From Paenibacillus eucommiae (GTDB lineage Bacteria > Bacillota > Bacilli > Paenibacillales > NBRC-103111), in contig NZ_JAGGLB010000011.1 of assembly GCF_017874215.1 (NCBI RefSeq), positions 1-64,000 of the forward strand: DNA of 64,000 nucleotides. Reading direction: 5' to 3'. Within the stretch, counting starts at the first letter, position 1, and each line of letters begins with the position of its first letter. Made by a program: the position numbers and the translations under genes. Below, piece after piece: positions 43,002 to 51,138 of the stretch. A model generated the notes under the pieces. The model saw only the letters and a list, made by a program, of their open reading frames with translations. It did not search any database and was not told the DNA's origin.

Positions 43002-44427
43002 ACAAATGATCAGGCAGTGGTTTAGCGGTTCTCACGATGTAAAGTTTTACGAGCACACTTCAGAGTATACGGGTCTCCGCACCTTGCTTGTTTATTGCGA
43101 TGGACTTTGCGATACAAAGTTTATGAATGAATTTGTTTTATCTGAACTCGACAATGTAACTTCTGAAGGCCTAAGCTCTTTATTGGTTAAAAAGTATATT
43201 GGAAATATCATGCTGGAGCCGGTAGCTCAGCCTTGGAAGAAATCAGAGCTTTCATCTGCTATTTTCAGTGGTTATTTACTGCTCTATTTTATCAATGAGC
43301 AGCTTCTTGCCCATTTAAATATTCAGCGGCTTCCACAGCGAAAACCGGAAGATTCCAATATGGAAAATTCCGCACGCGGGGCCAGGGATGGCTTTGTAGA
43401 GGAGCTTGCCACGAATGCTGCGTTGATTCGCAAGCGTCTTGCCACTACGGATCTGCGGTATGAAGAAATTAAAATCGGCAACATAGCCCCTACTAAAACG
43501 GGCTTATTATATTTGGAATCCATCAAAGATAGACCCTATATAGAGGAAGCAAGAAATCGTCTGCTCTCGCTAGATATCGACACGGTTTTAGGAATCGCAC
43601 AAATTGAAGAGCTGCTGTCTGACTCTCCTTACACCCTGTTCCCGCTTGTAACTTATACAGGCAGACCAGATTTCGCCGTAGAGTGCTTATTGAAAGAAAG
43701 ATTTATTATTATTGTGGATGGAAATCCTTCTGTAATTATTGCTCCAGTAAATCTGATGCTGCTTATTAAAAGCCCCGAAGACGCATATTTGTCTTATGCA
43801 TTTGTTATGTTCACCCGGCTAATTCGTATTTGTTCCTTGTGGGTATCCATTGCCCTTCCTGGTTTTTGGGTATCCCTCTGCGAATTTAACCAGGATCAAT
43901 TGCCTTTCCCCCTGCTTGCTACGATTACGCTTGCCCGTCAGGGTCTTCCTTTATCTGCTCCAATGGAGATGTTCCTGACTTTGCTGCTGCTGGAATTGTT
44001 CCGCGAGGCCAGTGCCCGCCTTCCCAGCTCTATCGGACAAGCCATTACAGTTGTCGGAGGGTTCATTATCGGGGAGGCTGCTATTCTTTCAGGTTTGATC
44101 TCACCCAGTATGGTGGTTATCTCTGCCATTACGGCCGTGGCTACTTCCACGTTAATCAATCTGAATTTGGCCGGCATCGTCGTACTGGTCAGATTAGGAA
44201 TTTTTTTAATCTGTTCCATTTTCGGGATGTTCGGATTTATATTGTGCCTTATTTTTCTCGTATGGCATCTGTCTAATTTGCGCTCATTTGGCCTTCCTTA
44301 CCTGGCTCCCCTTTCTCCTCTGAACCCCAGGGATGTGCTGAGCGCACTTCTGATCAAGCCCCGAAAAAACAAAAATAAAAATAAAAAGCCTTTTATGTTT
44401 GATGATTTCAAAAGGAGGGATCATTAA
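42994..44427 (+). CDS. gerAA-like: Spore germination receptor subunit, GerAA type
   Basis: About 477 residues from the ATG at 42994, which has AAGGAG seven bases upstream; the longer frame from 42958 has none. The N-terminal half is soluble (VKFYEHTSEY, LLVYCDGLCD) and the C-terminal half has four or five membrane spans with the family blocks PFPLLATITLARQGLP, EMFLTLLLLELFREA and SSIGQAITVVGGFIIGEAA. Works with the GerAB and GerAC subunits to start germination. It lacks the long hydrophilic tail of some receptors. Confidence 0.93.
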   Translation: MNEQMIRQWFSGSHDVKFYEHTSEYTGLRTLLVYCDGLCDTKFMNEFVLSELDNVTSEGLSSLLVKKYIGNIMLEPVAQPWKKSELSSAIFSGYLLLYFINEQLLAHLNIQRLPQRKPEDSNMENSARGARDGFVEELATNAALIRKRLATTDLRYEEIKIGNIAPTKTGLLYLESIKDRPYIEEARNRLLSLDIDTVLGIAQIEELLSDSPYTLFPLVTYTGRPDFAVECLLKERFIIIVDGNPSVIIAPVNLMLLIKSPEDAYLSYAFVMFTRLIRICSLWVSIALPGFWVSLCEFNQDQLPFPLLATITLARQGLPLSAPMEMFLTLLLLELFREASARLPSSIGQAITVVGGFIIGEAAILSGLISPSMVVISAITAVATSTLINLNLAGIVVLVRLGIFLICSIFGMFGFILCLIFLVWHLSNLRSFGLPYLAPLSPLNPRDVLSALLIKPRKNKNKNKKPFMFDDFKRRDH

Positions 44428-44428
44428 A

Positions 44429-45577
44429 TTGGCACCCAAACGCTTTGCCCTGCTGCTCAGCATCATCGTGCTTGCGCTTCAAACAGGCTGCTGGGATGCA
44501 AAAGAAATTCAAAATATTAACTATGTCGCGGCGCTTGGATTGGATTTTAAGGATGGTAAGTATCTGGCTTATATCCAGATTATGGATTTTTCTTACATAG
44601 CAAAAACAGACGCTGGCAACCCAGGGGAAAAAGCCTCCGTTTGGGTGGGCAAAGGGACTGGAAGAACGATCAATGAAGCCATCAATGAAATCTATAGATC
44701 CTCACAGCGGCAAGTGTTCTGGGGTCACGTCACGTCGATTGTCTTTAGTGAAAGCATTTTGAAAAGCGGCATTCAGGAAGTGATGGATCTGACTAACAGA
44801 TACCGGGAAATCCGCTACACAAAATGGGTATATGGCACCCGGGAGCCAATGGAAAAGATTCTTGCGGCCACACCATTTTTCAAGCTGTCACCACTCTCCT
44901 CCATCCTGCATGCCCCATTGGAAAATTATCGGCAAAACTCATTAATCAAGCCATTGCAATTCTATAGATTTACATCAAATTTCCATGGACTGGGATCAAC
45001 CGTTCACCTGCCTAGTCTGGGATTAGAAAATCATACATGGAAAGAAAATGATAAAGACAGCCAGCTTTTGAAAATAGGCGGGGCTTTCCTTATTCACTCA
45101 GAAAAGCTTAAGGGATGGCTGCCTGCTGCCAGCCTGGAGGGTGCACGATGGGTTCAGCCCGATGCGATTCGTAATCCGCTAACGATCACATCGAATGACA
45201 AGAAACTCATTGCCACTCTAGTCCTGGATAAACCGCAATCCCAAATATCATTCCAGAAGAAATCCGATCAAGTCCAATTTCAACTTCATATTCAAATCAA
45301 TGCAACCGTGAATGAGCTTATTCAACCTGCAAGTGAATCGGAACTCGTCACTCGCGCTGCCGAATTAATTGAAGAAGAAGTACGAGCCGTCTACTCGGAA
45401 GGACTATCGATCCAATCAGATATTTTGAACTTGGGAGAAGCGCTGTACAGAAAGCGCCCCAAATTGTGGAGGGAGTCATGGGAGCATGATCAATTTCCCT
45501 TAAATGAACAGTCCCTGGAGAAGGTGATGGTTGAAGTTCATTTAATAAATTCTGGAAAGTACAAATTAAAAAAATAA
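44429..45577 (+). CDS. gerAC-like: Spore germination lipoprotein, GerAC type
   Basis: About 383 residues. TTG at 44429 is preferred: it is one base past the GerAA-type stop and has AAAGGAGGG nine bases upstream. The signal peptide ends with lipobox LQTGC (Cys 21), then CWDAKEIQNINYVAALGLD, the hallmark of GerAC proteins. It is the outer-face lipoprotein subunit of the receptor. Third gene of a B-A-C ordered operon. Confidence 0.93.
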   Translation: MAPKRFALLLSIIVLALQTGCWDAKEIQNINYVAALGLDFKDGKYLAYIQIMDFSYIAKTDAGNPGEKASVWVGKGTGRTINEAINEIYRSSQRQVFWGHVTSIVFSESILKSGIQEVMDLTNRYREIRYTKWVYGTREPMEKILAATPFFKLSPLSSILHAPLENYRQNSLIKPLQFYRFTSNFHGLGSTVHLPSLGLENHTWKENDKDSQLLKIGGAFLIHSEKLKGWLPAASLEGARWVQPDAIRNPLTITSNDKKLIATLVLDKPQSQISFQKKSDQVQFQLHIQINATVNELIQPASESELVTRAAELIEEEVRAVYSEGLSIQSDILNLGEALYRKRPKLWRESWEHDQFPLNEQSLEKVMVEVHLINSGKYKLKK

Positions 45578-45587
45578 ACCCTTTTCG

Positions 45588-45762
45588 GCGTCCTTTGATA
45601 TGCGTGTTCGTGACTTGGGTGCGTTGCGGAGGGAATGGCTGTGGGCTCCAGCCGCTGTTAAAGATTTGTTCCCTGATTGGAATCGATGAGGAGGTAGGAA
45701 CAAATCTTTAAAGGAGGACGCTAACGCTCTTCCACCCACAGCCATTCCCTCTCTTTAGCTAC
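45588..45762. repeat. Long inverted-repeat element, copy 3 (best preserved)
   Basis: Starts GCGTCCTTTGAT just after the gerAC-type stop. Left GAGGGAATGGCTGTGGG pairs with right CCCACAGCCATTCCCTC. Inside that, AAAGATTTGTTCC pairs with GGAACAAATCTTT. Weaker pairing continues outside to about 45800 (GTGTTCGTGA with TCACACGAACAC). The whole could fold into one long hairpin. Confidence 0.75.
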
Positions 45763-45824
45763 AGTCGCACGAATCACACGAACACCAAGCTCAAACGAAC
45801 AGCCAGCAAGAGTTTTTATCTTGA

Positions 45825-46001
45825 TTGGAGGAGATTTCCTAGCGGGCGCAGGCGCTAGGGACGCAGGAGAAGGTTGCCTACTTTGTCCAGCAAGATTACA
45901 ACGAACGTTGGAGCTAGCGGATCACCCGTGGTTTTGGCATGGAAGTGACTCAGATCGCTTTAGCCGACATATTTCAGGAACGCTATGGCGTCGAAACTTA
46001 G
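45825..46001 (+). pseudogene. Possible decayed coding remnant with in-frame TAG codons
   Basis: One frame reads LEEIS, stop, then RAQALGTQEKVAYFVQQDY and NERWS, stop, RITRGFG, MEVTQIALADIFQERYGVET, stop. The codon pattern and residue mix look protein-like, but TAG interrupts at 45840, 45915 and 45999. I do not recognise the family. It may be chance. Confidence 0.3.
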
Positions 46002-46047
46002 AAACGGCTCCCGCGCCTTCGCTTGGGCTACGCCACCCACACCCACC

Positions 46048-46086
46048 TATCACACCATCACACCATCACACCATCACACCATCACA
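46048..46086. repeat. 8-bp CACACCAT tandem repeat
   Basis: About four and a half perfect copies of CACACCAT in the convergent region between the germination and VWA operons. A slippage-prone microsatellite with no visible role. Confidence 0.75.
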
Positions 46087-46149
46087 AATGATTATCTGGC
46101 GTTTCCATGAGTTCCTTTCTAGCTCCATACACAAAATTCTTGATACTAC

Positions 46150-46385
46150 TTGAGTGGAGAGTGGGAAAGAGCTGCTACTTTAACGATGTTTTTCATCGCT
46201 AAAAGCAACAGTCCTCTCCCCAACCTTACTTTAACGATGAAAAACATCGTTAAAATTCCTTTTTCCACCCAAGAAGAGGCCATTCGTGATCATTTAACGA
46301 TGAAAATCATCATTAAAGTGAAGAATGACCTGGAAATCCTTGTTTTAACGATAAAAACATCATTAAATGAAACACACACTCGTTT
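46150..46385. repeat. Composite palindrome block B (four palindromes)
   Basis: Palindromes at 46179-46203, 46230-46254, 46293-46317 and 46344-46367, all of the CGATGAAAAACATCG type. The order, spacing and linker sequences match block A at 22.97-23.20 kb. It lies just beyond the VWA gene stop, between convergent genes. Region 45578-46447 holds no other credible gene. Confidence 0.8.
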
Positions 46386-46447
46386 CGCGGCGGAGGGCTG
46401 CTTACTATCGCCCCTCCTCGCATAAGTTCTCATATTTATGCATTTTC

Positions 46448-47665
46448 TTATGTGGATTTAGCTCCAATAACCCGGTCAGCCAGTATTTGAAGGTCCTGGC
46501 CTTTGAGAGCTCCTTCGATAAATTCCGGGAGTCTGTCTGGTGAGCAGCCGAAGCACGGGATCCCCATTTTCCCCAGCTTTCTGGCTACCGACTCATCATA
46601 AGAGGGTACCCCTTCATCGGATAAAGCGAGCAAACAGATCGTTTTCACACCAGCCTGCTGCAGGTCGTCCAGTCGTCTAAGCAGCTCTGAGCGGTTTCCG
46701 CCTTCATATAAATCGGTAACGAGAATAAACAGTGTCTTCTTTGGCTCTGTCACGAACTGCTCGCAATAAGCGACCGATTTGTTAATATCCGTTCCGCCTC
46801 CGAGTTGAATCCCGAACAGCATGTCCACAGGGTCGTCCGCGCATTGTTCGCTAAGATCGACCACTTCCGTATCAAAGGCCACCACTCTCGTATCCAGTGA
46901 AGGCATACTAGCGAAAATCGAACCAATGATGGAAGCATAAATAACCGAGCCGGCCATAGAACCACTCTGATCGATATCAAGAATGACCGTCCATTCTTTG
47001 CTTCTGCGAGCGCGGTCAAAAAAGAATACCTTGTCTGGAATCAGCAGCTTCCGCTCCGTATCATAGTTTTTGAGATTATGACGAATCGTCCTGTTCCAAT
47101 CCAGTCCGGTAAACGAGGGCAGCGGAGAATGCCGCCTGCGGTTCAGTGCTCCTGTGACTGCCCGCTGCAGCTCCTGCGAAAGCCGCTTCACAATTTCGTC
47201 CACTACGGCTTTAACTAACTGCCGCGCCGTTTCTTTCGTTTTCTCGGGAATCTTTCCTTTAAGCGCCATTAATGTCGCTACCATCTGGATATCCGGCTTG
47301 ACCTGGGACAGCAATTCCGGCTCAAACAGCAGTTGTGTCAATCCCTTGCGCTCAATCGCATCCGCCTGGATCACTGAGACGATATCCGGCGGGAAAAAGT
47401 TGCGGATATCTCCAAGCCATTTCGCCAGCTTCGGTGAGGAAGCCCCCAGTCCTGCGGATCTGCTCCCTCCTCGTCCGCCTGTTTCTGTTCCATAGCTTCC
47501 AGCTGTATCATCATAAATGGCAGCCAACGCCTCATCCATTAAGGCATCTTCATCGCTAAGCAGCCGGCCGCCGCCATCACCACTGTAACCCTGGAGCTTC
47601 TCTTCAGAAGCAGCGCCAAGAATCAGTCTCCAGCGCTTCGCCTGCTCTTGGTCTATGGTCGTCAT
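46448..47665 (-). CDS. VWA-domain protein of the SWIM-HEAT-MoxR-DUF5682-VWA operon
   Basis: A 405-residue cytoplasmic protein with no signal peptide or membrane span. A Gly/Ser-rich N-terminal region and a helical middle lead to a von Willebrand A domain (about 225-400). The metal-binding MIDAS is complete: DQSGSM (about 232-237), Thr in GGGTDI (about 292) and Asp in VTDLYEGG (about 318). VWA proteins next to MoxR ATPases (CoxE-like, YehP-like) act as the ATPase's adaptor or substrate-binding partner. It starts 3 bp after the DUF5682 stop and is the last gene of the operon. Confidence 0.9.
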   Translation of the reverse strand: MTTIDQEQAKRWRLILGAASEEKLQGYSGDGGGRLLSDEDALMDEALAAIYDDTAGSYGTETGGRGGSRSAGLGASSPKLAKWLGDIRNFFPPDIVSVIQADAIERKGLTQLLFEPELLSQVKPDIQMVATLMALKGKIPEKTKETARQLVKAVVDEIVKRLSQELQRAVTGALNRRRHSPLPSFTGLDWNRTIRHNLKNYDTERKLLIPDKVFFFDRARRSKEWTVILDIDQSGSMAGSVIYASIIGSIFASMPSLDTRVVAFDTEVVDLSEQCADDPVDMLFGIQLGGGTDINKSVAYCEQFVTEPKKTLFILVTDLYEGGNRSELLRRLDDLQQAGVKTICLLALSDEGVPSYDESVARKLGKMGIPCFGCSPDRLPEFIEGALKGQDLQILADRVIGAKST

Positions 47666-47668
47666 AAG

Positions 47669-50083
47669 CTATAAATCGCCAAAATCGAAGTCATTGAGTT
47701 CATCCAGCTTCTCCTTTTCATCCTCGTTCAGCGGACGCTGCAGCGCGGCCCCAGTCTCTTCAGCATCAACACCCCAAATCTCTCCCATCATCTCTGCTAC
47801 CGCTGCTTTTTCCCTGGCCTCGAAGGCACTTAAAGCTCTGCGCAGAAAAACAAGCGAGCGGTGAAACGACTCTTCCTCCAATGAGTGAATATAGGCATCC
47901 AGCTGTTTCCATAAAGAAACTCTGGAGAGGAGCGCGTAGCGGTTGCGCATGGACATGCCCTCAAACCAGCCCGCTCCCAGATCGACCGGAATGCCTGGAG
48001 AAAGCCGGCGCGATACTTCCTGCGCACAGCGTTCATCAGAAACTTCATTGCGCTCGAGCAAAATGGCAAAAGCAAAGCCTGACAAGCGGGCATTCCGGTC
48101 ATCCCGTGATGACAGCTCCTGCAGCTTCTGCAGCCATAGAAGATCGTCGACCAGCTCATAATGATCAAGTGCAACACTGTTTAGCGCATTAATGGCTGTA
48201 ATCATTCCCGAGGCAGCTTCGTCATTGCATCCTGCAGAGTCCAGCAATAACAGAGAGCCTCTCAAAAACAATTGCTGCAGCAAAGGCTCTAGCGATGCTG
48301 TATCTATTCTTCTTACCGAACCGTAGCGCAGCAGCACGGACAGCTCGTAAGCCGACTCAGCAATCTGTTCAAAGCTGCCAGTATCCACAGCAAGCTGCTG
48401 CAGCGTGCTTCTTGCCTGCTCCATCAGCTTATTCAAGCCACAATTGCACGCCACCCGAATGATTCGGGTCGCTTCCCTGATATCGGAACATGCCTCAAGC
48501 CGTTCCTTCAGAACAAAGGCAGCTGCCAGTTCAATCGTTTCGCCCTTTAAAGTCGATTCAACCACTTGAATTTCCGCTTCCGGTGTCCACTGCAGCACCC
48601 AGTGCTCTGCCCAGGATGCAGAGTCCTGGTTAACGTGCTGCTTTTTGACAAAGCTGATCTTAAGCAGGTCAAGCCGATGCAGCAGCAATGAGCGATTCAA
48701 ATCTATAAAAGCCGCTTCCTCTGATTTCACTCTGCGGTTCTCACGCAAATCCAGCTCCAGGGTCGCTGCGACTGTTGACTTGTACTTCTCCAGCTTCAGG
48801 CGCTTCAGTTCCCTGTTTAAGTCATCCTGAACCGGCGTTTGACTGATCCCTTCAGGCAAATTGCCAATGGCTGTCCCCACGTCCGTTCTAGCCAATGCCT
48901 CGGCAATGACAGACAGCTCTCCGTAGCCAAGACATACAGTCGCCGCATCCCGCAAATCCCTCCAGGTAGGCTGACTTCCGTTATGCATAGCCGCCAAAGC
49001 TTCTGCAAGCCTGACGCCTTCGATCAAGGAAGCCGTCGAACGGTAAGTCCCATGCTCCCTTAGATGTGCGATCACATGAGAGAGGTACAGAGCCGGAAGC
49101 CTGCTCAAATCCCCTCTTTGCAGGCACTGCCATAACAATTCAAAATAAGCAGGGGCTTGATTGCCTGCACCATAACCGGAATGCGTAGAAAGCTTGTAGT
49201 AGGAATACGGCATTAATGTAATTTTAGTCGAAGCCTTCGGTATGCTTTGAAGCTCGGCCTCGCTCATAATCGGGAGGCTCATGTTCATCGCTGAAGCATG
49301 GTGAGCCCCGGTAATGACAACCACCTTTTCTGGTGCATGACCGGAACCCAAAACTGCCTGAATCCTCGACCTCATATAAGCTTCGCGAATTTCATTATAA
49401 GACGCTTCCTCTGGAGCAAGCTCCCACTCCTCCTGCTCCGTAATGTCCCTCATGGCAGCAGAAAAGCGGTATATCGACTTCTGGTAAGCATCCTTGTGCA
49501 AATTATGCTCGAAGTTCCGCTCCCAGTATGATTCATAATCCGGCTCGTCGGCAAGCTCAACTAGCTTCTTATAAATCTTTCTTTGCTGCTCGGCGAAGCT
49601 TTGACCTTTTTCTTTTCGGTCTTCCTCATTTGATCCGGTTTCTCCGTCTACCTGCTCATCCTCGAAATCTGCTTTTTCATCAGCATCCGCTGAAGCGCTC
49701 CTATTCTTATGCTCATAAAGAGCCAGCGAATGACTCGAGGGTAAATCAATAAACTCTGCGTGAGCACTATGGTTGGAAGCCCAAAGCAGAGCTTGGTATT
49801 CCGGGGAATAATCAGCATAAGGATACAGAAGCGTACGCACAGGCAGCTGGTCGGTATAGGCTAAAATAGCAATTGGAGGAACGACTCCGCGTACCGTTAA
49901 TTGTGGAATATACGAATTGGCATCGCTTGGTCCCTCGATCAGCACAGCTGTGGGCTTGACTTCATCAAGAAAAGCACGCAAATGAAAAGCGCCAGCAGGA
50001 GATAAATGCCGTATGCCAAAAACATGAAACTGCTGGTCGCTTACTGGTTCATATCCGAGCACGCTTTGTACAGATTCCTCCAT
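47669..50083 (-). CDS. DUF5682-family protein with TraB/TIKI-like motifs
   Basis: About 804 residues from the ATG at 50083 (GGGGAG four bases upstream); an ATG at 50128 has no site. Either way it overlaps the MoxR gene. The N-terminal third has a conserved His in FGIRHLSP (H26), Glu in VLIEGPSD (E50), Arg residues near 233-240 and ITGAHHAS (261-262), which match in order the His/Glu/Arg/GxxH pattern of TraB, TIKI and ChaN/EreA-type hydrolase folds. Residues about 128-162 are acidic and low in complexity. The rest is helical with repeat-like character. Cytoplasmic. Function unknown; as the variable large component it may be the effector or enzyme that the ATPase-VWA pair controls. Confidence 0.85.
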   Translation of the reverse strand: MEESVQSVLGYEPVSDQQFHVFGIRHLSPAGAFHLRAFLDEVKPTAVLIEGPSDANSYIPQLTVRGVVPPIAILAYTDQLPVRTLLYPYADYSPEYQALLWASNHSAHAEFIDLPSSHSLALYEHKNRSASADADEKADFEDEQVDGETGSNEEDRKEKGQSFAEQQRKIYKKLVELADEPDYESYWERNFEHNLHKDAYQKSIYRFSAAMRDITEQEEWELAPEEASYNEIREAYMRSRIQAVLGSGHAPEKVVVITGAHHASAMNMSLPIMSEAELQSIPKASTKITLMPYSYYKLSTHSGYGAGNQAPAYFELLWQCLQRGDLSRLPALYLSHVIAHLREHGTYRSTASLIEGVRLAEALAAMHNGSQPTWRDLRDAATVCLGYGELSVIAEALARTDVGTAIGNLPEGISQTPVQDDLNRELKRLKLEKYKSTVAATLELDLRENRRVKSEEAAFIDLNRSLLLHRLDLLKISFVKKQHVNQDSASWAEHWVLQWTPEAEIQVVESTLKGETIELAAAFVLKERLEACSDIREATRIIRVACNCGLNKLMEQARSTLQQLAVDTGSFEQIAESAYELSVLLRYGSVRRIDTASLEPLLQQLFLRGSLLLLDSAGCNDEAASGMITAINALNSVALDHYELVDDLLWLQKLQELSSRDDRNARLSGFAFAILLERNEVSDERCAQEVSRRLSPGIPVDLGAGWFEGMSMRNRYALLSRVSLWKQLDAYIHSLEEESFHRSLVFLRRALSAFEAREKAAVAEMMGEIWGVDAEETGAALQRPLNEDEKEKLDELNDFDFGDL

Positions 50084-51138
50084 GTCGCTCCCCGCTTTTT
50101 CATCACATTTTCTAAATATTCCTTCCATACATGCTTATCTTTCTCATCATCCTTGACGATAGCCCCCTGCAAGCCCGCGGCGATATCTTCATCACTGATC
50201 TCACCACTGCCAAAGCTCGCCGCAAGCGCCATGCTTCCGGTTAAGAGTGAAATGGCTTCCGCAGTTGAAATCACACCGCTCGGCCCCTTCACCTTTTCTT
50301 TGCCATCAAGAGTCATGCCATTTCTAAGCTCCCTGAAAATAGTAACAACCTTCAATACAGCCTCGTCGTCAGGAACAGAAGCTTTAAGCTCATAGCTCGT
50401 TGAGATCTCACCAACACGCTTGCGGACAATGTCCACCTCTGTCTCGATATCCGCAGGAGAAGGAAGTACGATAATGTTGAACCGCCGCTTCAAAGCCGCT
50501 GACATTTCGTTAACGCCGCGGTCGCGGCTGTTGGCCGTAGCAATCACCGAGAAGCCTCTGGTGGCAAAAACCTCTTTGCCAAGCTCGGGAATCGAGATCG
50601 TTTTTTCCGACAAAATAGAAATGAGCGCATCCTGAACTTCTGACGCACACCGTGAAATTTCTTCGAATCTGGCAATGCCGCCAGTCTCCATCGCCCGGAA
50701 TATCGAGCTTTTAATCAGCGCCTGATCCGAAGGACCTTGAGCCAGCAGCATCGCGTAATTCCAGGAATAACGGATATGCTCTTCACTCGTTCCGGCGGTT
50801 CCTTGAATCACTTTGGAGGAATCCCCATGAATAGCAGCTGTCAGGTTCTCAGAGAGCCATGACTTCGCAGTTCCAGGCTCGCCAATCAGCAGCAGGGCCC
50901 GATCCGTGAGTAAGGTTGCAATCGCCATCTCAATAAGCCGCCTGTTGCCAATATATTTGGGCGTAATGACCTTACCTCCGGCATTACCTCCAATCAGGAA
51001 GGTCAGCACCGATTTGGGCGATAGCTGCCAGCCGGCAGGCTTAGTATCGATATCCGCTTTCTTTAGCGCTTCAAGCTCATCTTCATACAACCGCTCAGAA
51101 GCTAGTCTTAAGACATCTTGTTTTTGATCCATCCCCAT
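50041..51138 (-). CDS. MoxR-type AAA+ ATPase
   Basis: A 365-residue AAA+ ATPase of the MoxR group. Walker A is GEPGTAKS (86-93). The Walker B region is GIARFEEISRC (154-164), with Glu-Glu in place of the usual Asp-Glu. Sensor 1 is ATANSRDRG (N203), and an arginine pair follows in LKRRFN (218-219). MoxR proteins remodel protein complexes, often to insert metal or switch enzymes on, with a VWA partner, which is present two genes downstream. AGGAA eight bases before the ATG supports the start, which overlaps the HEAT-protein stop by 31 bp. Its own end overlaps the DUF5682 start. Such overlaps suggest fixed stoichiometry. Confidence 0.93.
   Translation of the reverse strand: MGMDQKQDVLRLASERLYEDELEALKKADIDTKPAGWQLSPKSVLTFLIGGNAGGKVITPKYIGNRRLIEMAIATLLTDRALLLIGEPGTAKSWLSENLTAAIHGDSSKVIQGTAGTSEEHIRYSWNYAMLLAQGPSDQALIKSSIFRAMETGGIARFEEISRCASEVQDALISILSEKTISIPELGKEVFATRGFSVIATANSRDRGVNEMSAALKRRFNIIVLPSPADIETEVDIVRKRVGEISTSYELKASVPDDEAVLKVVTIFRELRNGMTLDGKEKVKGPSGVISTAEAISLLTGSMALAASFGSGEISDEDIAAGLQGAIVKDDEKDKHVWKEYLENVMKKRGATWRNLYKACSDMNQ

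Noticed and set aside
45821..46153. 110-codon plus-strand ORF with His/Pro repeats
   Set aside because: Covers the CACACCAT microsatellite and lacks natural composition; a different frame there looks more protein-like but is broken.
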